Of a stretch of DNA of 64,000 nt, positions 18,310-26,197 are shown one piece after another (the stretch's first letter is position 1; each line of letters begins with the position of its first letter). A program made the position numbers and the translations under genes. A model generated the notes under the pieces. That model made no database searches. It saw nothing but the letters and a program-made list of their open reading frames with translations, and was not told where the DNA came from. This DNA comes from Mesorhizobium plurifarium (GTDB taxonomy: Bacteria > Pseudomonadota > Alphaproteobacteria > Rhizobiales > Rhizobiaceae): positions 130,184-194,183 of the forward strand of contig CCNB01000045.1 in the NCBI GenBank assembly GCA_000824785.1, given 5' to 3'.

Positions 18310-18561
18310 ATGGCAGTGGAAGGCAATGAGGACGTCAAGGCGATGAGCTTCGAACAGGCGCTCGACGCGCTGGAGAAGATCGTCGATGATCTGGAGCGCG
18401 GCGATGTTCCGCTCGACCAGTCGATCCGGATCTACGAGCGTGGCGAGGCGCTGAAGGCGCATTGCGATCGGCTGCTGAAGGCCGCCGAAGACAAGGTCGA
18501 GAAGATCAGGCTGTCGCGCGACGGCAAGCCGGTGGGAACGGAGCCGCTCGACGCGGAATAA
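18310..18561 (+). CDS. xseB: Exodeoxyribonuclease VII small subunit
   Basis: 83 residues, the normal length. The coiled-coil helical hairpin [34 protein letters not shown] is diagnostic. XseB binds XseA in multiple copies to form the single-strand-specific exonuclease that trims DNA in repair; xseA is not in this window. Starts 3 bases after the deacetylase stop, so the two are co-transcribed. Confidence 0.95.
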   Translation: MAVEGNEDVKAMSFEQALDALEKIVDDLERGDVPLDQSIRIYERGEALKAHCDRLLKAAEDKVEKIRLSRDGKPVGTEPLDAE

Positions 18562-18597
18562 ATTGGGGGCAGAGCAAGCAGGTAAGGAGTTCAAGCC

Positions 18598-18864
18598 ATG
18601 TGCCGCAACATCAAGACCCTGGCCAATTTCGAGCCGCCGGCGACCAATGACGAAGTGCATGACGCAGCGCTTCAGTTCGTGCGCAAGCTGAGCGGCTCGA
18701 CGAAACCGTCCAAGCGCAACGAGCATGCTTTCCACCACGCCGTCGAGGCAATCGCGGCCGCCGCGCGCGAACTGATCGATTCGCTCGAAACCAGCCAGGA
18801 GCCGCGCAACCGCGAGGTCGAGGCGGCAAAGGCGAAGGCCAGGTCGGCGCTGCGTTTCGCCTGA
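18598..18864 (+). CDS. DUF2277 family small protein
   Basis: 88 residues beginning MCRNIKTLANFEPPATNDEVH, the DUF2277 signature. Predicted small helical cytoplasmic protein; function not known. The ribosome site TAAGGAG lies 8 bases upstream of ATG. It sits 36 bases after xseB and 9 bases before the pirin gene, so it is probably part of the same transcript. Confidence 0.88.
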   Translation: MCRNIKTLANFEPPATNDEVHDAALQFVRKLSGSTKPSKRNEHAFHHAVEAIAAAARELIDSLETSQEPRNREVEAAKAKARSALRFA

Positions 18865-18873
18865 GGGATAGTC

Positions 18874-19794
18874 ATGAGCTTCTTTCCCGGAAACGATCCT
18901 GAACCCGGCGATGCCTTCGCCTGCGACCAGATCGAACTGATGGTCATCCCCAACGCCAAGGACATCGGCGGCTTCGAGGTGCGCCGCGCGCTGCCGACGG
19001 CAAAGCGCCGTCTGGTCGGGCCGTTCATCTTCTTCGACCGCATGGGGCCTGCGATCCTGCGCGCCGGCCATGCGCTCGACGTGCGCCCGCATCCGCATAT
19101 CGGCCTTTCCACCGTCACCTATCTGTTCGACGGCAAGATCAGGCATCGCGACTCGCTCGGCACCGAAATGGTGATCGCGCCCGGGGACGTGAACCTTATG
19201 ACCGCGGGGCGCGGCATCGTCCATTCCGAGCGCACCCCGGAAGAGCTTCGCGGCGCGCCGATGTCGGTCTCCGGCCTGCAGACCTGGCTCGCGCTGCCCG
19301 ACGGCAAGGAGGAAATCGCCCCGGTGTTCGCGAACACGTCGGTGGCCCGCCTGCCTGAGATCGACGCCGAAGGCGTCAGCGGCCGCGTCGTCATCGGCGA
19401 ATTCTCAGGCCTGCGCTCGCCGGTCGCGACCGCTTCGGACACGCTTTACGCTGATCTGCGCCTGGCGGCGGGCGCCAGCGTGCAGATCCCCGCCGACGCC
19501 GAGGAACGCGCCATCTACACGCTGGAAGGCGAAGTCTCGATCGCCGGCGATGTCTTCCCGGCCGAGCGGCTTCTGGTGTTCAAGCCGGGCGAGGAGATCG
19601 TCGTCTCCTCCGAGCGCGGCGCGCATTTCATGCTGTTCGGCGGCGCTTCGCTCGGTTCCCAGCGCTATATCTGGTGGAATTTCGTCTCGTCCTCGAAGGA
19701 ACGCATCGAGCAGGCCAAGCAGGAATGGAAGACAGGCCGCTTCGATATCGTTCCCGGCGATGAGGAAGAGTTTATTCCGCTGCCGGAAGGCTAA
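18874..19794 (+). CDS. Pirin family protein
   Basis: 306-residue bicupin. N-terminal cupin with RPHPHIGLSTVTYLFDGKIRHRDSLG (metal-binding histidines) and DVNLMTAGRGIVHSER; C-terminal cupin GASVQIPADAEERAIYTLEGEVSI. The glutamate and histidines of the iron-binding site look present. Pirins are redox-sensing or quercetinase-like proteins; the bacterial role varies and is not shown by the sequence. Starts 9 bases after DUF2277. Confidence 0.9.
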   Translation: MSFFPGNDPEPGDAFACDQIELMVIPNAKDIGGFEVRRALPTAKRRLVGPFIFFDRMGPAILRAGHALDVRPHPHIGLSTVTYLFDGKIRHRDSLGTEMVIAPGDVNLMTAGRGIVHSERTPEELRGAPMSVSGLQTWLALPDGKEEIAPVFANTSVARLPEIDAEGVSGRVVIGEFSGLRSPVATASDTLYADLRLAAGASVQIPADAEERAIYTLEGEVSIAGDVFPAERLLVFKPGEEIVVSSERGAHFMLFGGASLGSQRYIWWNFVSSSKERIEQAKQEWKTGRFDIVPGDEEEFIPLPEG

Positions 19795-19835
19795 GGCGGA
19801 TCGATATTCAGGTGAGGCCGGCCTGCAAATGATGG

Positions 19836-19945
19836 TTTCCTGCGCTTCCGGTGCTCACGTACTTAAAGTACGCTCCGCTCCGGTTCTCGGAGACCGCCTT
19901 GTTTGGTCGCTTCGCGCCCGTCTTCGACTCCGACTCGGCCTGACT
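19836..19945. repeat. Intergenic palindrome-containing stretch upstream of dxs
   Basis: The gap 19795-20090 (296 bases) has no gene. It contains the perfect palindrome GTACTTAAAGTAC (19859-19871) within CTTCCGGTGCTCAC...GCTCCGCTCCGGTTCTCGGAG, in which CTCCGGTTCTCGGAG gives a second small stem. The composition and symmetry suggest another dispersed repeat; a loose echo (ACTTAAAGTACGC) occurs at 36070-36082. The dxs promoter should be in the remaining 19950-20090. Confidence 0.5.
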
Positions 19946-20090
19946 TGAATCTCGACCGCCTTAGGTGGCGAAGGAATGCGCGTCACCGGCGCGCATTTAC
20001 ATTCGCCCGGCGGCGGCCTATTCCGCGCATGATTATGGCGCAATTTGCTGGTAGCGCCGTGTTCGATCAATTGAGGCAGGACGCGCCCGA

Positions 20091-21998
20091 GTGAAGCCAG
20101 ACACGCCGCTGCTCGACAAGGTTCGCATCCCGGCGGACCTGCGGGCGCTCGATGAAAGCGCGCTGCCGCAGCTCGCCGCGGAACTCCGCGCCGAGCTCAT
20201 CGACGCCGTGTCGCAGACGGGCGGCCATCTCGGCGCCGGCCTCGGGGTCGTCGAGCTGACCGTCGCGCTGCATTATGTCTTCAACACCCCGGACGACCGG
20301 CTGATCTGGGATGTCGGCCACCAGGCCTATCCGCACAAGATTCTGACCGGCCGTCGCGACCGCATCCGCACGCTGCGCCAGGAGGGCGGCCTTTCCGGCT
20401 TCACCCGGCGCGCCGAGAGCGAATACGATCCGTTCGGCGCCGCGCATTCCTCGACCTCCATTTCGGCCGGCCTCGGCATGGCCATGGGCCGCGACCTGTC
20501 GGGCGGCCGCAACAATGTCATTTCCGTCATCGGCGACGGCTCGATGTCGGCCGGCATGGCCTTCGAGGCGCTGAACAATGCCGGCGCGCTCGATGCCCGC
20601 CTGATCGTCATCCTCAACGACAATGACATGTCGATCGCGCCGCCGACCGGCGCGATGAGCGCCTATCTGGCCAGGCTAGCCTCCGGCAAGGCCTATCTCG
20701 GCCTGCGCGATTTCGGCAAGAAGCTGACCTCCTATCTCGGCAAGCGCGCCGACCGCGCCATCACCCGCGCCGTCGAGCATGCGCGCGGCTACGTGACCGG
20801 CGGCACCTTGTTCGAGGAGCTCGGCTTCTATCACATCGGCCCCATCGACGGGCACAATCTCGAGCATCTGATCCCGGTGCTGAAGAACGTGCGCGACAAC
20901 GGCAAGGGCCCGGTGCTGATCCATGTCGTGACCCAGAAGGGCAAGGGCTACGCGCCGGCCGAGGCCGCGGCCGACAAATATCACGGCGTCAACAAGTTCG
21001 ATGTCATCACCGGCGCGCAGGCCAAGGCGCCGGCCAACGCGCCCGCCTATACCAAGGTCTTCGCCGAAAGCCTGATCCAGGAAGCGCGCGAGGACAACCG
21101 CATCGTCGCCATCACCGCCGCCATGCCGAGCGGCACCGGCCTCGACCTGTTCGGCGAGGTGTTTCCCAAGCGAACCTTCGATGTCGGCATCGCCGAGCAG
21201 CACGCGGTGACCTTCGCGGCGGGGCTCGCCACCGAAGGTTACAAGCCCTTCGCCGCCATCTATTCCACTTTCCTGCAGCGCGCCTACGACCAGGTCGTCC
21301 ACGACGTTGCGATCCAGAAGCTGCCGGTGCGTTTTCCCATCGACCGCGCCGGCTTCGTCGGGGCTGACGGCGCCACCCATTGCGGCGCCTTCGACACGAC
21401 CTTTCTCGCGACGCTGCCGGGCTTCGTCGTCATGGCCGCGGCCGACGAGGCGGAGCTTCGCCACATGGTGCGCACGGCGGCGTCCTATGATGACGGCCCG
21501 ATCGCCTTCCGCTATCCGCGCGGCAACGGCGTCGGCGTGGACATGCCGGAGCGCGGCTCGGTGCTCGAGATCGGCAAGGGCCGCGTTGTGAGAGAGGGTA
21601 CCAAGGTCGCGCTGCTTTCCTTCGGCACGCGGCTGCAGGATTGCCTGCTTGCGGCCGAGGAACTCGGCGCCGCAGGCCTTTCCACCACCGTCGCCGACGC
21701 CCGTTTCGCCAAGCCGTTGGACGGGGATCTCATCCGGCGTCTCGCCCGTTCGCACGAGGTGCTGGTGACCGTGGAGGAAGGCGCCATCGGCGGCTTCGCT
21801 GCCCAAGTGCTGCATTTCCTCGCCCGTGAAGGCCTCTTGGAAAGCGGCCTCAAGGTGCGCCCGCTGGTGCTGCCGGATGTGTTCACAGACCATGCCAAGC
21901 CCGAAAAGATGTATGCCGACGCCGGCCTGGATGCGGCGGGCATCGTGCGCACGGTCTTCGCGACGCTTGGCCATGGCGTGCAGGCGCAGCGCGCCTGA
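20091..21998 (+). CDS. dxs: 1-deoxy-D-xylulose-5-phosphate synthase
   Basis: 635-residue thiamine-diphosphate enzyme joining pyruvate and glyceraldehyde 3-phosphate, the first step of the MEP isoprenoid pathway (ispH of the same pathway is at 40 kb). Seen: [15 protein letters not shown], the ThDP motif [36 protein letters not shown] (catalytic Glu) and [18 protein letters not shown]. Full length. It starts with GTG at 20091 giving the normal N-terminus ([23 protein letters not shown]). Confidence 0.96.
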   Translation: MKPDTPLLDKVRIPADLRALDESALPQLAAELRAELIDAVSQTGGHLGAGLGVVELTVALHYVFNTPDDRLIWDVGHQAYPHKILTGRRDRIRTLRQEGGLSGFTRRAESEYDPFGAAHSSTSISAGLGMAMGRDLSGGRNNVISVIGDGSMSAGMAFEALNNAGALDARLIVILNDNDMSIAPPTGAMSAYLARLASGKAYLGLRDFGKKLTSYLGKRADRAITRAVEHARGYVTGGTLFEELGFYHIGPIDGHNLEHLIPVLKNVRDNGKGPVLIHVVTQKGKGYAPAEAAADKYHGVNKFDVITGAQAKAPANAPAYTKVFAESLIQEAREDNRIVAITAAMPSGTGLDLFGEVFPKRTFDVGIAEQHAVTFAAGLATEGYKPFAAIYSTFLQRAYDQVVHDVAIQKLPVRFPIDRAGFVGADGATHCGAFDTTFLATLPGFVVMAAADEAELRHMVRTAASYDDGPIAFRYPRGNGVGVDMPERGSVLEIGKGRVVREGTKVALLSFGTRLQDCLLAAEELGAAGLSTTVADARFAKPLDGDLIRRLARSHEVLVTVEEGAIGGFAAQVLHFLAREGLLESGLKVRPLVLPDVFTDHAKPEKMYADAGLDAAGIVRTVFATLGHGVQAQRA

Positions 21999-22041
21999 AT
22001 CAAGACGTTAGCTCTTTGAATCAGTTTGCCGGCTTTTTACG

Positions 22042-22056
22042 CTAACCATTTGTTAA
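22042..22056. promoter_or_regulatory. CtrA-like binding site (CTAA-N7-TTAA)
   Basis: CTAACCATTTGTTAA matches the alphaproteobacterial cell-cycle regulator CtrA consensus TTAA-N7-TTAA in 7 of 8 positions and carries the common TAACCAT core. It lies 93 bases before the ATG of the small secreted protein at 22149, a plausible promoter position. Confidence 0.6.
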
Positions 22057-22148
22057 CGCTTCCGTTTGGCGGTTCGCTTACCCTGTCTCTTGGCCGATTT
22101 TCAACGGCACCCTGCTAAGACCTTGGTCCTAGGCAGGGGATAGGAACC

Positions 22149-22436
22149 ATGAAGTCGTTCATTTGCGGTATGGCCTTTTTGGCGGCCATGATTGCGCCGG
22201 CGACAGCCGAAACGCGTTACGACCGCAATATCGAAAAGGCGGCAATGGACATCGTCGCCGGCAAGATGGGCAGCATCCGCGGCGGCTTCTCCTACAAGCA
22301 GAAGCCTCAACTCGTCGTGCTGCCGGACACTCCGCCGTCCGCACCGGCGCCTGTTGAGCCGCCGCGCGAGGAGGCCTCCGGCAATGATGGCCTGACGCCG
22401 GCCGTCGAGCGCCAGGTTTCGCGAACCGTATTCTAG
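22149..22436 (+). CDS. Small secreted protein of unknown function
   Basis: 95 residues. A signal peptide (FICGMAFLAAMIAPATA, cleavage after ATA-E about residue 20) precedes a short domain (RYDRNIEKAAMDIVAGKMGSIRGGFSY) and a proline-rich acidic tail. AGGGGATAGGAACC precedes ATG. Its stop codon TAG (22434-22436) is the left edge of a palindromic element. A CtrA-like box lies upstream, suggesting cell-cycle control. No family recognised. Confidence 0.72.
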   Translation: MKSFICGMAFLAAMIAPATAETRYDRNIEKAAMDIVAGKMGSIRGGFSYKQKPQLVVLPDTPPSAPAPVEPPREEASGNDGLTPAVERQVSRTVF

Positions 22437-22538
22437 AGCAATTCCAGGAAAAGTGCGACGCGGTTTTCCGTCAGGAATTGCGTCAAAACAAAGAGATAGA
22501 GCGGTTCGCCGTTTCCGTGAAACGGTGAAACGCTCTAG
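22433..22538 (+). repeat. Bipartite palindromic element bounded by CTAGAGC/GCTCTAG, carrying two stop codons
   Basis: Outer ends CTAGAGC (22433-22439) and GCTCTAG (22532-22538) are exact inverts. Inside: long palindrome 22438-22481 (GCAATTCC...GGAATTGC, core AAAAGTGCGACGCGGTTTTC), a 16-base A-rich spacer, and short palindrome 22498-22536 (AGAGCG...CGCTCT with CCGTTTC/GAAACGG). The left CTAG gives the stop of the gene at 22149; the right CTAG gives, on the other strand, the stop of the convergent GFA gene. It probably also works as a two-way transcript end. Confidence 0.88.
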
Positions 22539-22936
22539 AACCACATATCGCGCACGCAGCGGCCGTCGCGCGGCAGGTCGTCGAATGTGTCGAGGCCGTC
22601 GAAATGGTCGATCGGCAGGTCGGCGACGTCCTGCGGCGGCGCCAGCCTGACATTGACGGCGATGCGCGTGCGCCCGCTCTTGGCCGCGCGCAGGCCACGC
22701 CAGGCGACCACGCAGGCGCAGGTCGGACAGAACAGGATCTCTAGCGCGGGTTCCGCCACCTCGGCGCGCGTGTAGGACTTCAGCGGCCCGGCTATGCGTA
22801 TGCGTTCGTCGACATAGTCATAAGCCCAGAGCGTGCCGTAGCGGCGGCAAAGCGTGCAATTGCAGGCGGTGATCCCACCGGGATCGCCTTCCAGCGTCCA
22901 GTGAGCCGAGCCGCAATGGCAGGTCCCCTTCAGCAT
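22535..22936 (-). CDS. GFA family protein (glutathione-dependent formaldehyde-activating enzyme-like)
   Basis: 133 residues with the CENP-V/GFA zinc fold: TCHCGSAHW, CNCTLCRRYG and FCPTCAC supply the expected cysteines for two zinc sites. Most such proteins have no proven role; formaldehyde-glutathione condensation is known only for Gfa itself. Start at 22936 (MLKGTCHCG) is chosen because GGAGGT lies 5 bases upstream; longer frames run to 23224 but overlap the divergent tlyA. Its stop codon lies in the palindromic element. Confidence 0.85.
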   Translation of the reverse strand: MLKGTCHCGSAHWTLEGDPGGITACNCTLCRRYGTLWAYDYVDERIRIAGPLKSYTRAEVAEPALEILFCPTCACVVAWRGLRAAKSGRTRIAVNVRLAPPQDVADLPIDHFDGLDTFDDLPRDGRCVRDMWF

Positions 22937-23045
22937 TGCCACCTCCACCGGCTGATGAACGGCCTGTTCCTTCGGGCATTCTGCAGCCTCTTGCCCGATA
23001 TTCAAACCCATTGCGTTCGCGCCCGGCTTTCGCCAATGAAGGCCG

Positions 23046-23819
23046 ATGAGTCCCCCTTTGCCATTAAGCCAGCGCCAGCGGCTCGATGAATTGCTCGTCG
23101 GGCGCGGCCTGTTCGCCAGCCGTTCGCGCGCCCGCGATGCGATCGAGCGCGGCACGGTGACGGTCGATGGCATCGTTGCCCGCAAACCCGGCCAGTCCGT
23201 CGCGCCGGGCTGCCTGGTCGCCATCGACGATCCGGCGCGGGCCTATGTGTCGCGCGCGGCACTGAAGCTGATCGCCGGCCTCGACCATTTCGGCCTGGAT
23301 CCTTCCGGCAGCGAAGCGCTCGATGTCGGCGCCTCGACCGGCGGCTTCACCCAAGTGCTGCTCGAGCGCGGCGCGGCCCATGTCTCGTCCATCGATGTCG
23401 GCCACGGCCAGATGCATCCCGACATTGCCGGCGACCCGCGCGTGACGGTGATCGAAGGGCTGAACGCCCGCGATCTGACGGCAGCCGATCTCGGCGGCCG
23501 CATCCCCGGTTTCCTGGTCTGCGACGTCTCCTTCATCTCGCTCAAGCTCGCGCTGCCGCCGGCGCTGGAATTGGCGGGTGAGGGCGCCAGCGCGATTCTC
23601 CTGGTCAAGCCGCAATTCGAGGCCGGTCGCGAGGCCATCGGCAAGGGCGGCCTGCTGAAGGAGCCGGCGGATGCCGAACGCATCGCTGCTGAGCTGCGCG
23701 ATTGGCTGTCCTCCATTCCCGGTTGGCGTGTGCTCGGACTCCACCCGTCGCCGCTCGAAGGCGGCGACGGCAACCGCGAGTTCCTCCTCGCCGCCGTAAA
23801 GGATGCGGGTTCGCGATGA
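23046..23819 (+). CDS. tlyA: TlyA family rRNA (cytidine-2'-O)-methyltransferase
   Basis: 257 residues: N-terminal S4 RNA-binding domain (RLDELLVGRGLFASRSRARDAIERG, residues about 13-70) and an FtsJ-like SAM domain with ALDVGASTGGFTQVLLERGA and the FLVCDVSFISL motif. TlyA methylates 16S and/or 23S rRNA and affects capreomycin sensitivity in mycobacteria; the short form seen here probably acts on 23S rRNA, but haemolysin-like annotations are also given. Stop overlaps the next start (ATGA). Confidence 0.92.
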   Translation: MSPPLPLSQRQRLDELLVGRGLFASRSRARDAIERGTVTVDGIVARKPGQSVAPGCLVAIDDPARAYVSRAALKLIAGLDHFGLDPSGSEALDVGASTGGFTQVLLERGAAHVSSIDVGHGQMHPDIAGDPRVTVIEGLNARDLTAADLGGRIPGFLVCDVSFISLKLALPPALELAGEGASAILLVKPQFEAGREAIGKGGLLKEPADAERIAAELRDWLSSIPGWRVLGLHPSPLEGGDGNREFLLAAVKDAGSR

Positions 23820-25057
23820 GCACACGCTTCACCATCGCCAGGCTCGGCTCGCAGGGCGACGGCATCGCCAGTGCCGAGGGCGGAGAGGTCTTCGTCCCCT
23901 TCACGCTGCCCGGCGAAATGGTTACGGCCGCGCGCCAGAAGGATCGCGCCACGCTGATCTCGGTGCTGGAAGCCTCGCCGCTCAGGATCGACCCGGCCTG
24001 CCGCCATTTCACCCAATGCGGCGGCTGCGCGCTGCAGCATTACGAAGCGGAAGCCTACCAGCAATGGAAGCGCGAGAAGGTCGTGCAGGCGCTGAAGGCC
24101 AAGGGCATCGCTGGCGAGATCGCCGCGCTGGTGCCTTGCGCGCCGCACACCCGCCGTCGCGTCACGTTCAGCGCCAGGCGTACCGAAGCCGGCATGCTGC
24201 TCGGCTTCGTGCGCGCGCTGTCTTCCGAGATCATCCCGATCGAGGAATGCCCGATCTCGCTGCCGGCGATCGTCTCGGCGCTCGATAAGTTGCGCGCCCT
24301 GGCCGGTCTGGTCTGCGCCACGCCGAAGGCGTTCCATATGACGGTGACCGTGACCGCCTCTGGCCTCGACATTGCCGTCCATGATGCCGGCAAGCTTGGC
24401 GACCACCAGCGCCGCATCGCCTCGAACTTCGTCATGGCCGAGGGCCTGGCGCGGCTTTCCGTCGACGGCGAGATCGTCGTCGAGCCGAAGAAGCCGGTGG
24501 TGCAATTCGGATCGGTTGCTGTCGCCATGCCGCCCGGCGCCTTCCTGCAGGCGACGGAAGCCGCCGAGCAGGCGATGGCTGGTCTTGTCGGCCAGCATCT
24601 GTCGCGCGCCAAAAAGGTCGCGGACCTGTTCGCAGGCTGCGGCAGCTTCGCGCTGCGGCTTGGCGCGAAGTCGGAGGTCCATGCCGTGGAAGGCGATGCG
24701 CCGGCGCTCGCCGCGCTCGACCGCGCCTACCGCTTTGCCACCGGCCTGAAGCGGGTGACCAGCGAACGCCGCGACCTGTTCCGCCGGCCGCTGACCTTCA
24801 AGGAGTTGAACGCCTTCGACGGCCTGGTCTTCGATCCGCCGCGCGCCGGCGCCGAGGACCAGTCGAAGCAGATCGCCCGTTCCGACGTGCCGCTGGTCGC
24901 CGCCGTCTCCTGCAATCCGGTGACGCTCGCGCGTGACCTGCGAATCCTCCTCGATGGCGGCTACACGCTGAAGAGTGTCACGCCGATCGACCAGTTCCTG
25001 TGGTCGCCGCATGTCGAGGCCGTGGCGCTGCTGGAGAAGCCGAAACGGCGGCGGTAG
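23816..25057 (+). CDS. 23S rRNA (uracil-5-)-methyltransferase, RlmD/RumA family
   Basis: 413 residues from ATG at 23816, which overlaps the tlyA stop by 4 bases. An N-terminal TRAM-like strand (FTIARLGSQGDGIAS) is followed by an iron-sulfur cluster motif (CRHFTQCGGCALQH), the SAM domain (KVADLFAGCGSFALRLG), FDPPRAGAEDQSKQ and the catalytic cysteine in AVSCNPVTLARD. All features of the RumA/RlmD class are present; whether the target is U1939 or another uracil is not shown. Coupled with tlyA, consistent with both modifying ribosomal RNA. Confidence 0.9.
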   Translation: MSTRFTIARLGSQGDGIASAEGGEVFVPFTLPGEMVTAARQKDRATLISVLEASPLRIDPACRHFTQCGGCALQHYEAEAYQQWKREKVVQALKAKGIAGEIAALVPCAPHTRRRVTFSARRTEAGMLLGFVRALSSEIIPIEECPISLPAIVSALDKLRALAGLVCATPKAFHMTVTVTASGLDIAVHDAGKLGDHQRRIASNFVMAEGLARLSVDGEIVVEPKKPVVQFGSVAVAMPPGAFLQATEAAEQAMAGLVGQHLSRAKKVADLFAGCGSFALRLGAKSEVHAVEGDAPALAALDRAYRFATGLKRVTSERRDLFRRPLTFKELNAFDGLVFDPPRAGAEDQSKQIARSDVPLVAAVSCNPVTLARDLRILLDGGYTLKSVTPIDQFLWSPHVEAVALLEKPKRRR

Positions 25058-25103
25058 GTATCCAGCCGTCCGTTGCGCTTGAATTGCGCTTGGATTGGGC
25101 ATA

Positions 25104-25125
25104 TTTTGATGTGATCGTATCAAAA
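25104..25125. promoter_or_regulatory. Palindrome upstream of the RES-Xre module, probable autoregulatory operator
   Basis: TTTTGAT, eight bases, ATCAAAA, exact 7-base arms, 18 bases before the antitoxin ATG. Antitoxins of this class carry a helix-turn-helix and usually repress their own promoter, so this is the likely site. Confidence 0.65.
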
Positions 25126-25142
25126 CACGCTGGAAAATAGTC

Positions 25143-25514
25143 ATGAGTTCCGCAATGCTTGAAATTCCGGCGTCGCGCTTCGGCGAAGAGCGGTCTCCAT
25201 ACCTGTCCGCCCGGCGTGTCGCCGAATTGCTCGGCGTCAACCTGACTGAACTGGCTGGCCTGATTGGCGTTGCGCGCAACACGCTCGCCGCCAAGACCGG
25301 TGCGCGCAAGGTCGATGCCGCGCTGAGCCCCGTCGTTCGCATTCTGGCGATGGCAGGCGAAATGGCCGGCGGCGAGCAGCGCGCGGCGATCTGGTTCAAG
25401 CATCAGCCCATCCCGGGCTGGGCCGGAAAGACTGCTTACGATCTCGTTCGCGAGGGCAAGACGGACAAGGTGCTTGCCTATCTGGAGGCCGTCCGCTCCG
25501 GCGTCTATGCGTGA
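25143..25514 (+). CDS. Xre/MbcA/ParS-type antitoxin of a RES-Xre module
   Basis: 123 residues. N-terminal helix-turn-helix (YLSARRVAELLGVNLTELAGLIGVARNTLAAK, about residues 20-52) and the C-terminal DUF2384 antitoxin domain (IWFKHQPIPGWAGKTAYDLVREGKTDKVLAYLEAV), the usual order for RES partners. The gene ends 8 bases into the RES toxin gene, so the two are translationally coupled, antitoxin first. Composition is similar to flanking genes apart from lower-GC upstream DNA. Confidence 0.92.
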   Translation: MSSAMLEIPASRFGEERSPYLSARRVAELLGVNLTELAGLIGVARNTLAAKTGARKVDAALSPVVRILAMAGEMAGGEQRAAIWFKHQPIPGWAGKTAYDLVREGKTDKVLAYLEAVRSGVYA

Positions 25515-26013
25515 AATCAGGCTGACGCTGTGGCGTGCCTTCGTGCCACGCTGGGCCTATCTGCCGCTTTCCGGCGAGGGCGCGGCCCGATTTGGCGGCC
25601 GTTGGAACCCCCTGGGCGCTCCGACCATCTATGCGGCGCAAGAACTGTCCACCGCCTGGGCCGAGTATAATCAGGGTTTTGTCCAGCACCCGGCTTTGAT
25701 CGCTCAATTGGAACTTTCTGGCGCCCGGCTGGCCGACCTGACCGACGCTGCGACTCTGGCCGGACTTGGTGTCACGACGGATATTCATCGATGTGAGTGG
25801 CGGGACTTGTTGGATCGGGGACTGGGGCCCGAGACGCACCAGCTCCGCGATCGCCTGCTGGCCGATGGGCTACATGGCGTGATCTATCCATCATTTATGT
25901 CGCCCGGCGGCACCTGTGTTGCGCTCTGGCGCTGGAACGGGAACGGCGCGCCGCACCTCGACGTCGTCGATCCCGAGCATCGCCTGCCGGAGACGCCAGC
26001 ATCGTGGCTATAG
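25507..26013 (+). CDS. RES-domain toxin (NAD+-degrading family)
   Basis: 168 residues, the full RES domain: LWRAFVPRW with the conserved arginine, GGRWNPLGAPTIYAAQELSTAWAEY (Gly-Arg-Trp-Asn, Tyr and Glu positions), and the conserved serine in FMSPGGTCVALW, all active-site positions of characterised RES toxins, which deplete NAD+. ATG at 25507 overlaps the antitoxin by 8 bases. The motif residues look intact, so the toxin is probably functional. Confidence 0.92.
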   Translation: MREIRLTLWRAFVPRWAYLPLSGEGAARFGGRWNPLGAPTIYAAQELSTAWAEYNQGFVQHPALIAQLELSGARLADLTDAATLAGLGVTTDIHRCEWRDLLDRGLGPETHQLRDRLLADGLHGVIYPSFMSPGGTCVALWRWNGNGAPHLDVVDPEHRLPETPASWL

Positions 26014-26197
26014 AACGGTTTTAAAACGGAGGCACCGGACGCGCCCGGCGCTATCACATTTCGTTGAAGCGGTCGCTTGCGCGCAAGCCGCCGGAATCGC
26101 GCCGCAAAGCCGCCGTTTTGCATGGTCTAGGCTGGATCCGCTGGAGGAGGGGAAGGGCCTCGACAGCATCGGTTGCTCTTAACAGAGGTGGCCTGAA

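Noticed and set aside
19903-20094. Small reading frames upstream of dxs
   Set aside because: They cross a palindromic repeat, have no family and no ribosome site.
25104-25125. FNR/FixK box (TTGAT...ATCAA)
   Set aside because: The half-sites are eight bases apart, not four. Position and symmetry fit an antitoxin operator better.
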